A stretch of 64,000 nt of DNA, taken from assembly GCA_003013855.2 (NCBI GenBank), contig ML058553.1, forward strand, positions 1,178,001 to 1,242,000, given 5' to 3'. Within the stretch, counting starts at the first letter, position 1, and the number at the start of each line of letters is the position of its first letter. The DNA is from Liriodendron chinense. Lineage: Eukaryota; Streptophyta; Magnoliopsida; Magnoliales; Magnoliaceae. The notes under the pieces were generated by a model. That model ran no database searches and had not been told where the DNA came from. It saw only the letters and a list, made by a program, of their open reading frames with translations. Both the position numbers and the translations under genes were made by a program. Positions 1 to 11,059 of the stretch are shown here, in pieces.

Positions 1-1176
1 GAACCCATGAGAGGTGTCCATGATGGAAGAATATCTCTTGACTTAACTGAGAGAATGAAGTGATTGTTTTTCAATGGATCCTTACATGTGCATGATGCTT
101 GATTGGAGCCATTTACATTATATGAGTATTTTAATGAATTTGGCCATGATATACAACATTGACTTTTGAGACATGATGAAATCATAAAACGGGACAATGA
201 GTGTACACTAATGGTATATAAATTCTCATGAGCCGGGGTTGGTGCTATGGACACTAATCCCGTGCTGTCGGCCTATGCTGGGTTGCTTGCGACTCCCCAT
301 AGTGACCATTGAGTTTTATTTAAATCGGTTGTATATGAAAACACTTAAATAAAGGTGAAACTAAAGTCATGCATTCACTTGGCTCCATGTGGGTGTACGG
401 AATTGAGAATAGGCTAGAGCGTCCTACTTCTCCCGTACACTGTCACGTGTAGATTTGGGCTATGAGTGTCCCATTTCTCACGTGGTCGGGCAAAACTATG
501 GGCTTGTGTGTCCCAAGAACCTCTGGTGACTAGTGGCTAGCATGAAGTCGTAATAGGGAGTCTCCCACTTCATGTATTGTGATTCTAGCCAGGGTGCCTT
601 AGCCAGAGCATGCATTCTATGCATCGCATTAACAAAGATTTTTAGTTGTTTGTTATGATTGATTAAATGATAATATACTGCTTGCATTTACTCTGTACCG
701 TTATTATTATTCTTGATTGTCTTGGAGGAAATATTCCCCACTATGATAGCGTTTAACGCTATCCCAAACACAATTTAGATTATGCAGGTGAAGATCCAGG
801 TATTGAACCCGATTTTTAAGGAAAAGAGTTCGATGGTTCGTACGATCACATGGCGGATGACGATGTTAGAGAAACTTAATTGATGTTATCATTTATTAAA
901 TATTTCTTTTGAGTAGTTGATACATTTATGGAATTGTAATAAGTCTTCAAGAGAAGACATGGTTTTGTATTTTAATTAATCAGTATGGATATTGGTTGGT
1001 TCCCTTATTTAAACATTGATGATGACGTAGTAAGTTTGATAGAATAATATGATAATTGTTTCCGCCATTGTGCTTGAATGCTATATTTCATTATTTAATA
1101 AATCAATTAGTCCATGAATTACTTGGAAATTCGGCCGTCGTGTTATACACGAGAGTCGAAAATCTCGGGTCGTTAC
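1..1176 (+). mobile_element. 3' part of a long gypsy-type LTR (left edge cut)
   Basis: The stretch ends in ...GGGTCGTTACA at 1176, directly followed by integrase sequence of the minus-strand element next door. It shares several landmarks in the same order and orientation with the LTR at 43093-47021: a CTATGCTGGGTTGC block (near 273 here, 46229 there), a hairpin GATAGCGTTTAACGCTATC (745-765 here), and the GTTACA end. It therefore looks like the right end of an LTR, or of an LTR retrotransposon lying mostly left of the window. No coding frame is seen. The start and the target duplication are outside the window. Confidence 0.7.
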
Positions 1177-4100
1177 ACTAGCTGCAACTGATCGAATCTG
1201 GCCCGTTGCCATTCTCCTTCTTCAACTCTGCTTTCTAATAACACCCGTAGCGATGGTATTTCCACCTCGACTGGTAGGACTGCTTCCATTCCATAAGTAA
1301 GTTTGAAAGGAGTAACGCCTGTAGCAGACCGTACAGACGTTTGATAGGCCCAAAGTGCATATGGGAGCATATCTGACCAATCTCGATAGGTCACGACCAT
1401 CTTCTCGAGTATCCTGACGATTGTCTTGTTTGCGGCTTCTACCCCACCATTCATCTGGGGACGGTAGGGGCTTGATCGATGACGTTGGATCTTGAACTTG
1501 CTGAGGAAGTCATCCATCTTCCTGTTGATGAACGGGGTCCCATTATCTGTGATGATAACATTGGGGATTCCATACCGGCATACGATATTGTTCTTCATGA
1601 ACTTGATCACCTGAGATGCTGCAATTGTGGTGTAGGAGGCTGCCTCTACCCACTTGGTGAAGTAGTCGACTGCCACAAGTATGTACTCATGACCATTTGA
1701 TGCTTTGGGACTGATCTTGTCGATGATGTCGAGTCCTCACATGGAGAAGGGCCAGGGGGTGGTCAGGTTGTATAACTCTGATGAGGGGGCATGGATTTGA
1801 TTCGCATGCTCCTGACACTTGAAGCATTTTCTGACGTGCTGGCAACAGTCTGTCTCCATGGTGAGCCAATAGTAGCCGAGTCGTAGAATCTTCTTTGCCA
1901 TCATGTGCCCGTTCATGTGTGGGCCACAGATTCCTTCGTGTATTTCTCCCACACAGATTCCTTCGTGTATTTCTTTCATGATCTTTGCAGCTTCTGTTTC
2001 ATCGACGCATCGAAGGAGGATGTGATTATAGGATCGCGTGTAAAGAATTTCACCACTGATGGTGAACTGGCCGGCCAAACGCTGAATGGTTCGGCGATCT
2101 GTTGCTGTTGCTGACTCTGGATACTCTTGGGTTTCGAAGTATTGCTTGATGTCGGCATACCAGGGTTTGTCAGGGACAGCTTCGGCTTCTTCTATTTGCA
2201 GGCAAAAAGCAGGTTCATCTTGAATTTCGACTGTAAGCTCCCATTCCGAAGCTCCTTTCGGGATCTCGAGCATTGATGCAAGTGTGGCGAGAGCATCTGC
2301 AAACTGATTCTTGGCTCTGGGCATGTATGAGAAGGTGACTTCTTTGAATTCCTCGATCAAATTTTCAAGATACACATGATATGGTATCAACTTCTCGTCT
2401 TTGGTTTTTCATTCGCCATTGGTCTGATTGATGATGAGCTGTGAGTCTCCAAATACTCGTAGCTTCTTGACGCCCAAGATTATGGCTTCCCTTAAGCCGG
2501 TGATGCATGCTTCGTACTCTGCCATGTTGTTGGTGCACTCGAATGCTATGCGCCTTGGGATTGGAATAGGGATATCATCTGGAGAGTAGAGGATTGCTCC
2601 AATACCACTCCCTTTAGAATTTGCTCCGCCGTCGAAGAATAACGTCCACTCATCTTTTTTCTTTTCTTCTTCTTCAATAAGCAAGAGATCTTCATCTGGG
2701 AAGAACGTCTTGAGCAGTTGATAATCCAGGAGTGAGTGAGCGGCAAGATGATCGGCGAGGGCTTGCCCCTTGATTGCCTTCTGAGTGACATAGGTGATGT
2801 CGAACTCAGACAAGAGTAGCTGCCATTTAGCTATTCTTCCAGTGAGTGCCGGGTTCTCAAACAGGTACTTGAGCGGATCCATGTGAGCGAGGAGGAGAAT
2901 GGGGAATGCAATCATGTATTGACGGAGTCGCTGAGTTGCCCAGACTAGGGCGAGGCAAGTCTTCTCGATCGGGGAATACCTGGTCTCGTAGTCGGTGAAC
3001 TTTCGACTCAAAAAATATATTGCTTGTTCCTTCTTCCCGGTCTCGTCGTGTTGGCCGAGGACACAGCCAATGGCTTCTGCTGCTACTGAGATGTATAACA
3101 ATAGTGGTCGTCCGGGAGTGGGCGGCACTAGAACTGGAGGATTCATGAGATACTTCTTGATGCGATCGAAGGCGACTTGGCAATCATCATTCCATTCTTT
3201 TGGAACATTCTTCCGAAGGAGCTTGAAAATGGGCTCACAAATAGGTGTGAGCTGTGCGAAGAAGCGACTGATGTATTGAATTCTTCCGAGGAAGCCACGA
3301 ATTTCCTTCTCTGTTCTAGGAGGGGGCATCTCAATGATTGCTCTGGTTTTGGTCTCGTCGACCCTAATGCCGTCCTCGCTCACCATAAAGCCGAGGAGCT
3401 TACCTCCCATTGCACCGAAGACACATTTCTGAGGGTTGAGACGGAGCTTGTACTTTTCTAATCTGTTGAATAACTTCTTCAGATCTTCAAAGTGTCCTTC
3501 AATTGTGTGAGATTTGATGATCATATCGTCCACATATACTTCAAGCTCTTTGTTCATCATGTCGTGGAAGAGTGCTGTCATTGCTCGCTGATATGTTGCT
3601 CCTGCGTTCTTCAGACCGAACGGCATCACCCTGTAACAGAAGGTTCCCCAGGGAGTGATGAATGATGTCTTCTCGCGATCTTCGACGGCCATCTTGATTT
3701 GATTGTAACCTGAGAACCCGTCCATGAATGAAAAGACCTTGTATCCAGCAGTGTTGTCGACCAGAGTGTCGATGTGTGGCAAGGGGAAGTCATCTTTTGG
3801 ACTGGCTTTGTTGAGATCTCGGAAGTCGATGTACATTCGAACCTTGCCGTCCTTTTTTGGTACCGGTACGATGTTGGCGAGCCATTCAGGGTAGTTGGAG
3901 ACTACCAAGAATCCCGCGTTGTACTGCTTGATGACTTCGTCTCGGACTTTCAGAGCCCATTCTGGCTTCATTCTTCGAAGTTTCTGCTTCACTGGCTTCA
4001 TATCTGCCTTGGTTGGCAGATAGTGTACAACGAGCTCTTCATCGAGCCCCGGCATGTCTTCATATGAGAACGCGAAGTTGGACAATCTTGGAGCTAGGAA

Positions 4101-4376
4101 CTCTATCATTTTCTGTTTCATCTCAGGTGGCAACGATTTTCCAATGCGTACTTCCCTAGGGATCTCAGGTGTCCCCAAGTTCACTATCTCGAAATCATCG
4201 GCTACAACATTGGCTTTGGATTTGAACTTTTTGAGGAGATCCTCAAGTTCGGGAGCTGGATCATCATCTTCCTCGTCCCGAGCTTCGTCCAGACCCATGA
4301 GCTCGAAGTCTAATTCGATGTCAAAATCATATGATTCGACTTCAAACTCATGCGACTCTTTAGACGAACTTGGCAC
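1177..4376 (-). pseudogene. pol: gypsy pol: reverse transcriptase, RNase H, integrase (two stops, truncated)
   Basis: One frame runs from about 4376 down to 1177 with two internal TGA codons, at 2409-2411 and 1737-1739. Both fall where family members normally have Trp (NGE-W-KTKDEK and PFSM-W-GLDII). The reverse transcriptase core has YVDDMIIKS. RNase H has FFDGGANSKGSG, AEYEA and FGDSQLI, covering its acidic residues. A zinc-binding HHCC region (H...CFKC) precedes an integrase core with VDYFTKW, ITDNGTPF and GGVEAANKT, so the D, D and E residues are all visible. The frame is cut after the integrase core by the LTR that ends at 1176. It would have copied the element's RNA and inserted the cDNA. 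The start at 4376 is the first ATG of the open stretch; the real protein was probably made as a gag-pol fusion. Confidence 0.85.
1925..1978 (-). repeat. 27-bp in-frame direct duplication in pol
   Basis: Two adjacent 27-bp copies (1925-1951 and 1952-1978) encode EIHEGICVG and EIHEGICGP just before the integrase zinc-binding residues. The frame is kept, so the domain gains nine residues. It looks like replication slippage after or during retrotransposition. Confidence 0.85.
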
Positions 4377-7300
4377 ACTACTGAATGCAGGAAAAGAAAT
4401 ATTTTTTGGTTTTTGAGATTTTTCGGAAATGGAAATGCTAGATGTTTTTGGCTTTTAAAAATTTTTGATTTTTTTGGATTTTCGAAATTCATGGGACTTT
4501 GAACAAGTGGGCATTGCAGACCATGATTGAGCCCAACTTATTCCAAAGTTCCGGTCGCTGTTTAAACAGGCGTTTTTTTTTGGAAGCCAGAGCCCTCAGA
4601 CGACTCGCTGGCTGATTCAAAAGTTAGGGGAACAGATGACCATTCAGGACCCCACACTTCCTCCCCTGAAGAGGTGGGGGTTGATGATTCGGGCGAAGAA
4701 TCACAGTCTGGCCCAATGACCATGATTTCTTGCTGGTTGGGTTCGAGATCTGAGTCGTACTCAGTCCCTCCCGGATCACTTACCTCGCATTGCAGTTCGT
4801 CTGGTTTTACGGCTAGACATGAGTTTGGAATCTGGATATCAGACCAATCTAGGGCTAGCCACTTCCCTTTCTTGGTTCAATGGATGGGCTGCTTCTGCCC
4901 TTGGCTGATGATTGATGATGTTGATTCTGAGGAGATGGGCGAGTCATGCCTCTTGCTGATTGATGCTGAGATGGGCAAGTTGTGCCCCTGACTGGCTGAT
5001 ATTGAAGCGAGCAGGTTGTGCCCCTGATTGATTGATGCTGAAGTGGGCAGGTTGTGCCCCTGGTTGGGAGCAGGTATCAGAGTAACCTGGTCCTGAAGCT
5101 GCTGTATTTGACTTCCTTCTTCGTCTTCATCATTTCCTTCTTCTTCTGGAGGCTTAGATGGTTCGAGAATCTGATCCCATCGAATGGGGGGCCACGTGGC
5201 CCAAACTAGGCTCATCGGGAGGCCTTTGTGTAATGCAGTCGGTTGATTCCCTCCTGGATCTTTGCAAGGTTCTCCTGACTTGACGAATTGGATGGGTGAG
5301 CACCGAAATTTCTTCCTCCTTTTGTCCATGAAGGTTGTCTTGTATCCGAGTCCCCATTTGCGTTGGTTATATATCAGCGGTACCTTTTTGGACTTGAAAT
5401 GATTCTTCATTCGGTATTTGAGGCTCAGACGTTCTGCCGGCGAAAAGACACGGTCCACCCTTATCGGTTCTGGATTGGCGATAGAGTTCACAGTCTCAAA
5501 TTCGAAACTGTGAAACGGGATGTCTTCTTCAGAGTGCTGGATATCGATGACTGGGATGTCTGGTTCCGTGGCAGCAGCATTGGAAGGAATGATGAGCTCC
5601 TTCTATGCATGGATAAAGATCACTTGATTTCCACAGATGTATTTCACCCGTTGATGCAGGGTTGACAGCACGGCTCCAACCTTGTGCAGCCAAGGCCGTC
5701 CGAGCAGCATGTTGAAAGAGGCTGATATATCCAGAATTTGGAATGTGATGGTGGAGACTTCCGGACCTATCTGTACCTCTATGTCGACCTCCCCTTCCAC
5801 TGATCGGCGGGTGTTGTCGAATGCTCTGACGCATATAGTGCTGGGTCGGAATGAAGAAGGACTGATTCCTAGACGTTCCGCAGTCTTAAGTGGGCAGACA
5901 TTTAAGCTTGAGCCATTATCGATAAAGACCAATGGGACGCAGAGATCTTTGTATCGTAAGGCTATGTTGAGGGATCGCCCATGATTGCGTCCTTCTGGTG
6001 GCAACTCATTATCAGTGAAGGTGATGGCACGTGGAGCCAAGAGCTGTCCAATCATCAATGCTATCATCTCTGGTGCCGTATCGGAGGAGACATGAGCATC
6101 GTTCAAGGTTTTGGCAAACATTTTTCGGTGTATGCGAGATGTGCAGAGTAGCTCCCATACTGAGATTTGAGCAGGGATTGACTTGAGCTGAGTCGCCACA
6201 TCGTATGCGGCTTCATTTTTGTTGCCGAGGCCTGAGAGAGCGCCTTTGGGATCTCCTCTGTTTTGATTATCTCTTCGGATGCAACGCCCATTGGGATTCA
6301 TATTCCCTACTTCCGCACATTCTGGATAATGCCATGGGACCTCTTTATAGTTTTCCTCCCTTTTGCCTTCTAGGACCACCGATTCCTGCAACGGTGCTGG
6401 TGTGGGTACCAGATCTTCCTCGTATGGAGCTTTTGCCTTGAGGACTACATTGTTGCCTGTGCTGAAGGGGTAATATCGAGGCTTGTCTTCATAGACCACA
6501 TAAGGTCGTGGTCCTGGCTTGACTGTTCCTGGAGCAGGAGACTCCCATGGAATGAGTACTGGTCCTCTTGATATGGCAGGGGGTTTCTCTGTTCGTACCA
6601 GTTGCCGTAGTGTGATTGACACGCCTCCGGGGTTTGCCCCTTGCAATATGACTGGCTCGACTGGAGGAGCTCTTTCCAATACAATAGGCTCTTGCTGCTG
6701 ATGAGTATGGTTTCTCCATGGCGGATTGGATTGTTCTTGAATTGGGGTTGCCCCTTGCAGGACGACAGGTTCGTATGTGGGCTCGATGTATGACTGTGCT
6801 CCTTCCAGGACGACTGGTTCCCAGCTTGAATGGTTGTGAGGTGCCCCTTGAACAACTGGTATATCATATGGAGGTGCTCCTTCGAGTATTACTGGCTCGG
6901 AGACTGAAGGAAGAAAGGGACTCGCCCCTTGCAAGATTGGAGGAGGATTTGTAGGTCCATAAGTGTAAGCATCAATGGACCGGATAGGGGAAAAGAAGCG
7001 ATCGAGATGGTCCCCTTCTTCTATACTGTTGACTGCAGGGCCACGAGACGAACTGGGGTCGGTTGGATGTTGAGGCAGAGGATTCTGAAGGATGTTGGTG
7101 GAAGCTGCTAGAGAAGTTCCAGGGACCGAGATGACGATCTTGCGGTCATCAATCAGGTCTTGTATGGCATTCTTCAAAGTATAGCATCGATCAGTGGCAT
7201 GGCCACGTCCTTGATGGTAGGCACAGTACTCATTTTCTCGGTAATTCGGTGGCAGAGGATGAGGCGGAGGCCGAGGTGCCATTAAGGTAAGTAATTGCTT

Positions 7301-9249
7301 CTGCACCAGCATAGTCATGACTTGACTAAGTGGTTGAGTGAGTGGAGTGAACTTCCTGGACTCCCTGTAATTCTGCCTATTCTGGTATGAGTATTGGCCA
7401 TTTCCTCTGAACTGCTGCTGTTGTCGAGGTGGTTGTGGCTGAGGATTAGGTTGTGGCTGATACCGCTGGGGCTGATGCTGAACTTGATTCTGCTGATACT
7501 GTTGACGTCCCTGTGGGGGAGCATGTTGATTTCCTTGAGCAGTGATGTTGATGTTGTTTACCTCTGTTGGGCGGGGAGGAGAACCGCTGCGGTTTCCATT
7601 CCCATGCCCAATAGGTCTTCCTTCCACTCTGTTCCTCTTGACTGGAGCGGTTTGATGAGGCCATGGGGAGATTGTTCCGGCACGGATTCCTGCTTCGACT
7701 TGCTCTCCAGCACGGATTAGCTGCGAGAAGTTCGCATATGGATGCGAGATGAGATATCCAGATATGCCCGGACATGTTGAATGGACAATCATGGAGATTT
7801 GTTCTTCGTCGTCGATAGGCGTTCGCATTCGAGCTGCCATAGCTTGCCAACGTCCTACATAAGCTGATAGTGTTTCATCACTCTTTTGCCTGAGAGCTGC
7901 GAGGTCGGCTCTTCTGGGTGACATGTTGAGATTGTACGCGAATCTGTCGACGAAAGCTTGGGAAAGTTGTTCCCACGTCCTGATGCGGTGGCAATCCAAT
8001 GAGGTGTACCAATCTAGAGCATCGCCCTTCAGAGATTTTTGGAACAAGTGAATGAGTGCCCCTTCATTTCCTGAGATTGTACTCAGCTCTCCACAGAAGG
8101 CCTTGAGATGTGCTGTGGGACAACCGCTGCCATCGTATCTTTTGAATTTTGGAACCTCAAAGTTTTGAGGTACTTGAGCATCTGGGAAAGGACACAAGTC
8201 TCTGAACTTGGTCGAAGGTAGATCAATTCCTTGTTGTCGCTGAAGCTGATTTTGCAAGATCTGGAACTGCTCCCGTAACTCGTCCAGTCCTGAGCGATCT
8301 GTTCGAGCGACTGGTGCTTCATGGAGTAAGGCACGTTCTTCTTCGGCATAGTGGTCGATGTCTTCGACCCTATGGGCTTGCTGAAAAGCAACCGCGGGTT
8401 GCTGAAATTGATTTGATGATTGAGCTGGATTCTGATGAACTTGTGCTTGAAATGATGGTAACTGAATTGGAGACTGTACTGAAGGTTGAACTGGAACTTG
8501 CTGGAAATTAACTGGATTTTGCTGAATTGAAGATTGCTGGAAATTAACTGGATTTTACTGAATTGAAGATTGCTGAAAATTAACTGGAATCCCATCGGCG
8601 GGGATGTGCTGGAATTGAAAAGTGCTCCTGTTTGCAGGAGGCTGAGATGCTGGGAAGTGACCCCCTTGTTGGGTATTCGCCACTGTCTACTGATTGATGT
8701 GGGCTTGACACTGACCCTCATTGTGGGCATTCGCCAGTGCTGTCCCTGTTGCTGGAAATTGAATTGAAATCCCATCGGTGGGGATGTGCTGAAATTGAAA
8801 AGGTGTCCCATCGGCGGGGACATGCTGAGATCTACTGAGACTGTTGTTGGCAAGATTGACTGGAAGCTGACTAGAAGTCCCTGCGACGGGAGTGCTCTGA
8901 GTTGGCCCTGTCGTTGCAGGAAGGTACTGAGGAGGATGCCCCATAGCGAAGGCTGAGATGGCTGCTGTCGGTAATCTTGGGCAGACTCCGATGGTTGTGC
9001 TTGATTTGAACTGGAGGCCGGAGGGATCCGGCATGGTTGCTGAGATTGCTGAACTGGGCCAACCTGATTGTTGGCTGCTGCGGTGGCTTGTGCTTGCATG
9101 AATTGCAAGAGCATTTCTTGCATTGCTCTCATTCCTTGTGCCAATTCTTGTATGATTGGCGTATTATCAATGGGCTGTTGCGCTTGAGGTTGCGCTTCGG
9201 TCATCTCGAGAGCAGGGAAGAGATGAGTTTCTTCTTCGTGGTCGGACAT
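4377..9249 (-). pseudogene. gag: gypsy gag and aspartic protease (broken)
   Basis: The likely start is the ATG at 9249, about 290 bases after the primer binding site. A one-base shift near 8950 moves the reading into the frame that then runs to a TAA at 4562-4564. Visible parts in order: a Gln/Pro-rich N-terminus; short tandem repeats rich in NPVNFQQ (about 8500-8620); a retrotransposon gag domain (about 7650-8200, with DWYTSL and RFAYNLN); a zinc-knuckle-like CAYHQGRGHATDRC (near 7190-7235); a repeat-rich linker; and a pepsin-like protease with FIDNGSSLNVCPL (near 5890-5930). In-frame stops occur in the N-terminal repeat part (near 8687 and 8555), at 5603 and at 4877. Positions 4377-4561 are A/T-rich and join this frame to pol in a different frame. 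Gag would form the particle and the protease would cut the polyprotein. Confidence 0.8.
6360..6945 (-). repeat. Coding repeat EPVVLEGA-like in the gag-protease linker
   Basis: About eight imperfect copies of a short motif (EPVVLEGA, EPVILQGA, EPIVLERA, PILQGA and similar) are spaced 15-40 residues apart between the zinc knuckle and the protease. The wording is conserved while the spacers vary, which suggests selection or recent expansion of a linear motif. Confidence 0.75.
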
Positions 9250-9515
9250 GGCTTGCTGAGCCCGAGTGCGGATTATGCTGCGGAAGGGAAGTTGTTTCCG
9301 AACACGTTGAGCCCGAGGAGGCGCAATGGTGAGGATTATACTCTACTCTTTTTGGGTTTTGGGATTTTCTATTTTTTTTTCTGGTTTTGGGATTTTTTTT
9401 TTTTTGGGTTTTGGGTAGAATGCTATGCAGATGAGATTGTGTGAGGATTAGTGACTTTCAAGTACGGGAAGGATTCTGTTTTTCAAGTCGGATCACGACT
9501 AGTGGGACTAATTCA

Positions 9516-9533
9516 TCCCTAGTGGAGTCGCCA
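9516..9533 (-). other. Primer binding site of the gypsy element
   Basis: Three bases inside the LTR edge, the minus strand reads TGGCGACTCCACTAGGG. A TGG start at this distance is typical of plant LTR elements, where a tRNA 3' end (CCA) primes minus-strand DNA. I do not assign the tRNA. Confidence 0.65.
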
Positions 9534-9992
9534 TTCTGTGGACCCTCGCCGTTTTCGCGCTGCCACACGACGTCGTTCTCCCTTTCCTTTTCGGGAAAAG
9601 CAGGAGAGGAGGATGCGTGAGTGCGAAATCGCCGTTTATGCTACTGGCTTGCCTCGTTCTCGAGTGCTTTGTTTGGTTGTTGTGTTGAGCTGGATATATT
9701 TAAGTGAGTTTATATAAGACCAGAGTCGCCACTAGCCAATTACTTCGAATCTATAGTAGGCTAGATCCTGTAGAAACGTTAGAGAAGGGGATCCGAAGAT
9801 TCCTTCCTCTAAAATGACTCCTTTTGATCTGCGGCCAGAGATTCGAGGTAAGGGATCACGGTTACAGGGTGGGAAGAGGTTAAGCACCCCACACACTGCC
9901 CGTACCGAAGTACGGTCTTTACTTTACAGAATCGATCGAATACTTGAAAGTCTAGTTTAATCCTCGTATATTCTCATGGATGACATGATGCA

Positions 9993-10229
9993 TGAATGCG
10001 GGTCTGAACAGTAAGAGTTTCTGATGGGCAGGTTCCAACAACGAGCAAGCCCAGAGCGTACGCTCGAACTGACAGGTGCTTTATGCGAGATGATGCATGC
10101 TGTGTGTTTGAATATTCAAAGTGCTGATAGTGATATGTACGTGAATGCAGGTCTGAACAGTAAGAGTTTCTGATGGGCAGGTTCCAACAACGGGCAAGCC
10201 CAGAGCATACGCTCGAACTGACAGGTGCT
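9993..10229. repeat. Duplicated 88-bp unit inside the LTR
   Basis: A unit of about 88 bases (9993-10080) recurs at 10142-10229 with only a few differences. Both contain GGTCTGAACAGTAAGAG and end in CTGACAGGTGCTT. On the element's own strand the copies lie downstream of the TATA box, in the presumed R/U5 leader. Confidence 0.85.
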
Positions 10230-10578
10230 TAATATAAAGACATATGCATGTGTGCTTGAGTAATCAAGGTGCTTGTAGTGAAGCAGGGGGGTTGGAAGAA
10301 AAGTAAATGTTGCACTTATGCTAGATGCAAATGAGATGATGCTGGAAAAGAGTAGCTGGATGGACGGAAGTGTCGCAAGGGTTTGCTTCGAGTGGCTGGA
10401 TCAAGACTTGGGTGACTTGAGAGGCTTGGACCAGTGGTCAGGCTGGGCTGGACCAGGGTTAGGCTCTCCTCACTCGGGCTCTCCTTGGTGGAAAAATGGA
10501 CTAAAGGGGAAAGGGGACTCGGATCGCACTCGGGCTGAATGGGCTTCGAATGGATGCTGAAATGAGAAGGGGAGGGGG

Positions 10579-10589
10579 GTATTTATAGC
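10579..10589 (-). promoter_or_regulatory. TATA box of the gypsy LTR
   Basis: The minus strand reads CTATAAATACC, a good plant TATA box. Transcription would start about 30 bases further along the minus strand, near 10550. It is the only good TATA match I noticed in the LTR. Confidence 0.6.
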
Positions 10590-10697
10590 AGCGGAGAGTG
10601 GCACTTTCCGTAATTTATTTCGGGCGGCCTGCTATGGGCTGCCCGTACGGCCGCTCCTCGGTTTCCAGAGATGTACGGTTGCTTCCTCGGGGCTGCT

Positions 10698-10925
10698 GTT
10701 TGACTCGCTGGGTCGACTCAGTAAGTTGACTCAGCGGGTCGACTCGGTGATTTGACTCGACGGGTTGACTCGACGGGTTGACTCGGTGTTTTGACTCGAC
10801 GGGTTGACTCAGCGGGTTAACTCAGCGGGTTGACTCAGTGAGTTTGACTTTTTTAGGATTTTTTGACTGGCTTTTCTTATGGGGGGTTTTTCAGGGTGGT
10901 GTTTAGGACTGGGTTGACTGGGTTC
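10698..10925. promoter_or_regulatory. Clustered TTGACT / TGACTCA array upstream of the LTR TATA box
   Basis: An imperfect array of 13- to 17-base units reads GTTGACTCAGCGG, GTTGACTCGACGG and similar. I count about ten TTGACT hexamers, which fit the W-box core (TTGAC C/T) bound by WRKY factors, and three TGACTCA sites, which fit bZIP (GCN4-like) sites. The array starts about 110 bases upstream of the TATA box on the element's strand, where an enhancer would sit. Function is inferred from motif and position only. Confidence 0.55.
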
Positions 10926-11059
10926 AGGCTTGAACTGGGCTATGGAATGGGGCCTAAAAGGGAGAGTTTGGCTGAGTTTGGACTTGGGATTTGGGGATGT
11001 GATCCTTCATTCATCCAGCTATTTCTACCAACAGTGTAGCCGAAGGTGGAGTGTCTACA

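Larger units (their letters stand above)
1177..11059 (-). mobile_element. Ty3/gypsy LTR retrotransposon, Tat/Retand-like, 3' end interrupted
   Basis: Read on the minus strand, the order is 5' LTR (11059-9537), primer binding site, gag, aspartic protease, linker, reverse transcriptase, RNase H, zinc-binding domain and integrase. Protease-RT-RNaseH-integrase is the Ty3/gypsy order. The gag style and the long linker before RT resemble the Tat/Retand lineage; that placement is by recognition, not by a tree. The element stops in the integrase C-terminal region at 1177, where another LTR has inserted, so its 3' LTR is not in the window. Several in-frame stops and a frameshift make it non-autonomous now. 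Confidence 0.85.
9537..11059 (-). repeat. 5' LTR of the gypsy element (about 1.52 kb)
   Basis: On the minus strand it begins TGTAGACACTCC (11059) and ends GGGTCCACA (9537), with the usual TG...CA ends and the primer site right after. It holds a TATA box, a duplicated 88-bp unit and an array of TTGACT motifs. The flanking sequence from 11060 matches 51285 onward, which gives a paralogous view of the insertion site. Confidence 0.8.

Noticed and set aside
10318..10560. 80-codon frame in the gypsy LTR
   Set aside because: It lies in the LTR near the transcription start, opposite to the element's strand, without a recognisable domain.
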